This document shows, piece by piece, positions 6,055-8,985 of a stretch of 8,985 nucleotides of DNA. The position numbers were made by a program, and so were the translations under genes. The DNA lies in the NCBI GenBank assembly GCA_903831545.1, contig CAIKYI010000545.1, positions 1 to 8,985 of the forward strand. Direction: 5' to 3'. The notes under the pieces were generated by a model that was not told the origin of the DNA, made no database searches, and saw only the letters and a program-made list of their open reading frames with translations. This DNA comes from an uncultured Methylobacter sp. Its GTDB lineage: Bacteria > Pseudomonadota > Gammaproteobacteria > Methylococcales > Methylomonadaceae. Position 1 is the stretch's first letter; the number at the start of each line of letters is the position of its first letter.

Positions 6055-8892
6055 TTACTCCAACTCATCAAGCAAAGCTTGAGCTGCCTTTTTTTGCTCG
6101 GCATTACCTTGTTCCAACACTTCCCGGGCAAGATCTTTTGCCGCATCAGCATCACCCATATCGACATACGCTTTTGCCAAATCGAGCTTTGTTTCCAACT
6201 CATCCATATCTGTAAGATCAGAAACACCAAACTCCTGATCAGGTGAGGATGCAGGCATGTCAAAATTAAAGTCAAAATCATCATTCAGATCTAATGAATT
6301 GTCACCTGAAAAATCAATATCCTGCCCAGTCTTTTGAGTGGTTTCCAAGCCACTGAAATCAAAATCATCGATTGCTGTTGATTCAACATTACCGGAACCA
6401 AAGTCAAATTCATAGGATTCAAATTCAGGTTCTTCATTGACTGCATTTGCGGACGTAGAATTATCCATTTGCTTTCCGGAAGCACTAATAGTTTCTTCCA
6501 CTTCATCCTGTTCTTTAACATCCATAGAGAATGAACTTAAATCAAAATCAACATCGTCTAAACCTGACGGTGCTTCTGCTACCTTACCTGGCTTAATACC
6601 GGACGTTACAACCGGTTGAACCGCTGCTTCTGGCTGCATCGAAAAGGAATTCAAGTCAAAATCAATCTCCTCCAACTTTGCTTCCGGCGCCTTATTCAAC
6701 TTAATATCGGGCGCTGTAACAGACTGTTCTGCTTCCTCTGGCTCCATCGAAAAGGAACTCAAGTCAAAATCAATCTCCTCCAACTTTGCTTCCGGCGCCT
6801 TATTCAACTTAATATCGGGCGCTGTAACAGACTGATCGAGTACCTTGGGCTCCTTATCAAAAGAACTTACATTTAAATCAAAGCCTTGGTTGTCTTGCAG
6901 CTCAGCAACTGATTGTTCGGATTTGGACGAAAATAACGGTGAATCAGGACAAATCTCTCCTCCCATTTCCGCCGCTTTTTCCCAAAACCCGACATCATCA
7001 CATTTACCTGACTTAGCCAGCTCACTGGCATAAGCTTCAAAAGCGGCATTGTCTTCGTTGGCATAAAAAATTTCCAACAACTTCAATTTACACTCATCAC
7101 GATTCGGCTGATCTCTAATCGCCTGACGAATTAATTCTTCAGCCTGTTGATAGCGGCCATAAGCAAGATAAACATCCGCTTCGGATATTGGATCGATTTC
7201 CCCCTGATCAGTATCAAAGGAATCAAAATCACTGGGTGTAAACTCACTTAAAAAAGAACTTTCGCCAACAGTACCTACATCATGAACATCCCCAGATTCA
7301 TCATCAACAGGCACAGAAACATTTGCATTGCTCTTTGACTCGTCCTGATCAAAGCTTCCAGGTACTTTAATCAACGTGGAAGACGCAAACATACTTTCGG
7401 TGTTCATTTGCTCGTCAACCTTACGTTTCCTCCACCACAGCCAGCCGAGTAACGACAAGATTAACGTTCCGGCACCGCCCGCCCCCAAATAATACAAATC
7501 AAACCCTTCAGGCTCAGTCTGAACCACTGGTTGGACTGGCTGCACCGGCTTTACTTGAGGTAATGACTGCACTGGCTCAACTGGCTTTTCAATGACCGGC
7601 TTTATAACAGGAATGACTTGCTCAACCGGTTTTGTAACGGGGGGTACCGGTTCAACCGGCTTGATAACGGGAGTCTGAACTACAGCGGTCTGCGCCTTGT
7701 CACCGCCACTTGTTTTTATTTGACTTTGTAAAGCTGCAAGCTGCTGATCTTTAAGAGCGATCATCTGCTGCATCATCACCAGTTGTTTTTCAAGCTCAGC
7801 TAACCTGTTTTGTATGGAGCTTTCTGGCTGCCCTGCTGAAGCTGCACCCGTTTCAGCAAGCTCAGTGACGCCAGGAACCGGTTTCCCTTTAACCGTTTCC
7901 GTAGTAACCGAAGGAACCTTACCAGGTTTCTTTTCTGTTTTTGCCTGCTCATTAACCGAGCCGACAACGACCTGTCCATCGACCGCAGCCTTGGTTGGCG
8001 CAACCAGTTTTAATTGATTGTCCAGAGATTTTTCAACCTTATTAGGGACAGTCTCTTCAACCTTGCCAGGAGCGGGCTTTTGCTTTGCCGTATCAGCATG
8101 AGCCGGAGCCGCATGAACTCGCCAGGCTTTAGTGTGCCGGTTAAATTCAGCCAAAGCCTGATTACGCGATAACTTTAGCACCGCCTCTTTTCCGGGAATC
8201 TTCAGAATTTTTCCAGTTGTTAAGGCATAAACATTTCCCTTATAGAAAGCGTCAGGATTTGCTTCATAGATCGCAAGCATCATTTGCTCTACAGAGACAT
8301 CCTCCTGACCTCTTGCTCGCTCGGCAACGCTCCAAAGCGTATCGTTTGCCAAGGTCGGACCATATTCATCCTTGCTTATTTGTCCATTTGCATAAGTTTG
8401 ACGTTGCGACGTAGCAACTGATGACTGTGAGTAGCTGTCAGTACCGGCTGGCCCCGAAAGAGTTGCCGGGTTATAAACTGAAGGCGGATCCACCAATACA
8501 GTAAACTCACGATATAAATTACCTTTCGGCCAACTGACTTCAAGCAAAAAGTCCAAAAAAGGTTCTTTTAGCGCTTCTTTGGACGTCAGCTTGATAACTG
8601 TAGAGCCATTTGAATGAGTAATGGTTTCAAATTTGATTTTTGACAGAAAATAACTCCAGGAAACCCCTGCCTTATCAAATTTATCAGGAGTAGCCAAGCT
8701 TACCTTAATATCAGAGATACTCTCGCCTGACAAAGTCAACGAAATCTCAGCGTCGAGATTTTGATTAAGCGCCGAATGTAACTTAATCTCTCCTATCCCT
8801 AAGGTATGTCCACTCGTCGGCGCAAGTATCGATACAACCGCTAAAGTTTTAGTTAACAAACCCACTTTGCTCTTCTTCACAATAGTTACCAC
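6055..8892 (-). CDS. fimV: FimV/HubP family polar hub protein with LysM domain
   Basis: FimV/HubP proteins span the inner membrane at the cell pole. They are needed for type IV pilus function in Pseudomonas, and in Vibrio and Shewanella they position chemotaxis and other polar proteins. The 945-residue product shows, in order: a signal peptide (about 1-30); the FimV N-terminal domain with LGIGEIKLHSALNQNLDAEI (31-50); a LysM-like region (about 178-235, DTLWSVAERARG, LAIYEANPDAF, ILKIPG); a short coiled coil (about 359-393); a proline/valine-rich KPV repeat stretch (408-457); a transmembrane helix (about 466-487) followed by WWRKRK; a TPR-like segment (about 568-625); an acidic region with 36-residue repeats; and the conserved C-terminal TPR-like FimV domain (about 896-945, LDLAKAYVDMGDADAAKDLA). 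The start is a GTG with a weak ribosome-binding site, and GTG at 8880 is an alternative. It lies 42 bases downstream of asd, as in other gammaproteobacteria. Confidence 0.95.
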   Translation of the reverse strand: MVTIVKKSKVGLLTKTLAVVSILAPTSGHTLGIGEIKLHSALNQNLDAEISLTLSGESISDIKVSLATPDKFDKAGVSWSYFLSKIKFETITHSNGSTVIKLTSKEALKEPFLDFLLEVSWPKGNLYREFTVLVDPPSVYNPATLSGPAGTDSYSQSSVATSQRQTYANGQISKDEYGPTLANDTLWSVAERARGQEDVSVEQMMLAIYEANPDAFYKGNVYALTTGKILKIPGKEAVLKLSRNQALAEFNRHTKAWRVHAAPAHADTAKQKPAPGKVEETVPNKVEKSLDNQLKLVAPTKAAVDGQVVVGSVNEQAKTEKKPGKVPSVTTETVKGKPVPGVTELAETGAASAGQPESSIQNRLAELEKQLVMMQQMIALKDQQLAALQSQIKTSGGDKAQTAVVQTPVIKPVEPVPPVTKPVEQVIPVIKPVIEKPVEPVQSLPQVKPVQPVQPVVQTEPEGFDLYYLGAGGAGTLILSLLGWLWWRKRKVDEQMNTESMFASSTLIKVPGSFDQDESKSNANVSVPVDDESGDVHDVGTVGESSFLSEFTPSDFDSFDTDQGEIDPISEADVYLAYGRYQQAEELIRQAIRDQPNRDECKLKLLEIFYANEDNAAFEAYASELAKSGKCDDVGFWEKAAEMGGEICPDSPLFSSKSEQSVAELQDNQGFDLNVSSFDKEPKVLDQSVTAPDIKLNKAPEAKLEEIDFDLSSFSMEPEEAEQSVTAPDIKLNKAPEAKLEEIDFDLNSFSMQPEAAVQPVVTSGIKPGKVAEAPSGLDDVDFDLSSFSMDVKEQDEVEETISASGKQMDNSTSANAVNEEPEFESYEFDFGSGNVESTAIDDFDFSGLETTQKTGQDIDFSGDNSLDLNDDFDFNFDMPASSPDQEFGVSDLTDMDELETKLDLAKAYVDMGDADAAKDLAREVLEQGNAEQKKAAQALLDELE
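6631..6834 (-). repeat. Near-identical 108-bp-period direct repeat inside fimV
   Basis: Bases 6631-6726 and 6739-6834 match at 94 of 96 positions with an offset of exactly 108 bases, or 36 codons, so the frame is kept. They encode residues 687-718 and 723-754, each running from QSVTAPDIKLNKAPEAKL to EEIDFDL(S/N)SFSM. A more divergent third unit follows at about 759-792 (VDFDLSSFSM), and a partial one precedes at about 670-682 (FDLNVSSF). The near identity at DNA level, including synonymous positions, indicates a recent duplication or gene conversion. Acidic cytoplasmic repeats are also known in Vibrio HubP. Confidence 0.93.
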
Positions 8893-8934
8893 AGTCTCTT
8901 ACCGCGTCCAGTCAAATATGTAGACAAGCTTAGA

Positions 8935-8985
8935 CTACATGTAATTTTTTACCAGCACTTCTGCTATTTGCACACTGTTTAAAGC
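8935..8985 (-). CDS. asd: Aspartate-semialdehyde dehydrogenase, last 16 codons (runs off window)
   Basis: The reading frame ends in ALNSVQIAEVLVKNYM and a TAG stop at 8935-8937. LN(S/A)VQIAE(V/L)L is the typical C-terminal helix of Asd, the NADPH-dependent enzyme that makes aspartate semialdehyde for lysine, threonine, methionine and diaminopimelate synthesis. Only 16 codons are visible, so the call depends on this short match and on the well-known asd-fimV adjacency in gammaproteobacteria. The stop is 42 bases before the fimV start and no intrinsic terminator is visible between them, so read-through into fimV is possible. Confidence 0.8.
   Translation of the reverse strand, partial: ALNSVQIAEVLVKNYM

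Noticed and set aside
6616..6876. Plus-strand frame encoding a repeated protein opposite the fimV repeats
   Set aside because: The apparent internal repeat only mirrors the 108-bp direct repeat of fimV on the other strand. There is no independent coding evidence.
7519..7680. Repetitive KPV/QPV-coding stretch in fimV considered as a separate tandem repeat array
   Set aside because: The units are short and irregular (KPVEPV, KPVEQV, KPVIEKPV and similar), and such a proline-rich linker is ordinary in FimV proteins. It is described within the fimV entry.
8918..8940. Inverted repeat ATGTAG...CTACAT overlapping the asd stop, as a terminator or operator
   Set aside because: The stem is only 6 bp, AT-rich, with an 11-base loop and no following T-tract on the minus strand. 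It is likely chance and would not stop transcription into fimV.

Overview
The window is a flagellar type III export and motor-switch operon from a Gram-negative gammaproteobacterium. It is followed by a small two-domain phosphorelay gene on the opposite strand, and then by a fimV/hubP gene that lies directly downstream of asd. Three things point to a gammaproteobacterium with polar flagella and/or type IV pili: the gene order fliL-fliM-fliN-fliO-fliP-fliQ-fliR-flhB, an apparent sigma-54 promoter before fliL (the Pseudomonas/Vibrio style of control), and the asd-fimV linkage. Base composition is moderately AT-rich. The inverted repeats of ATTCCGGC...GCCGGAAT type would fit genomes such as those of gammaproteobacterial methanotrophs, but that placement is a guess and I do not assign a genus.

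Layout. Positions 1-4889 (minus strand) read leftward as fliL, fliM, fliN, fliO, fliP, fliQ, fliR and the 5' part of flhB, which runs off the left edge. Coupling is tight: fliL/fliM are 1 base apart, fliO/fliP overlap by 8 bases, fliQ/fliR have abutting stop and start codons, and fliR/flhB are 3 bases apart. The one large interruption is between fliN and fliO, where a 146-bp element bounded by two 30-bp inverted repeats ends only 5 bases before the putative GTG start of fliO. Positions 4890-5277 are an AT-rich divergent intergenic region with a well-spaced sigma-54 -24/-12 candidate for the fli operon. Positions 5278-6012 (plus strand) encode a stand-alone receiver plus Hpt protein. A bidirectional terminator at 6011-6038 separates it from the convergent fimV gene (6055-8892, minus). 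The last 51 bases encode the C-terminus of asd.

How the genes fit together. FliL, FliM and FliN act at the motor and C-ring, and FliO, FliP, FliQ, FliR and FlhB form the export gate. FimV/HubP proteins are peptidoglycan-binding inner-membrane proteins of the cell pole that organise type IV pili and, in Vibrio and Shewanella, chemotaxis and flagellar functions. A REC-Hpt protein between these two loci could be a phosphorelay intermediate for motility, but its partners are not visible here.

Points most worth checking are the REC-Hpt protein, whose receiver lacks the conserved Thr/Ser while its Hpt motif resembles that of BarA/GacS; the nearly perfect 108-bp-period duplication in the acidic cytoplasmic part of FimV; and the MITE-like element wedged against the fliO start. 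Apart from these, the region is a conventional motility locus. I see no evidence of an entirely new system.
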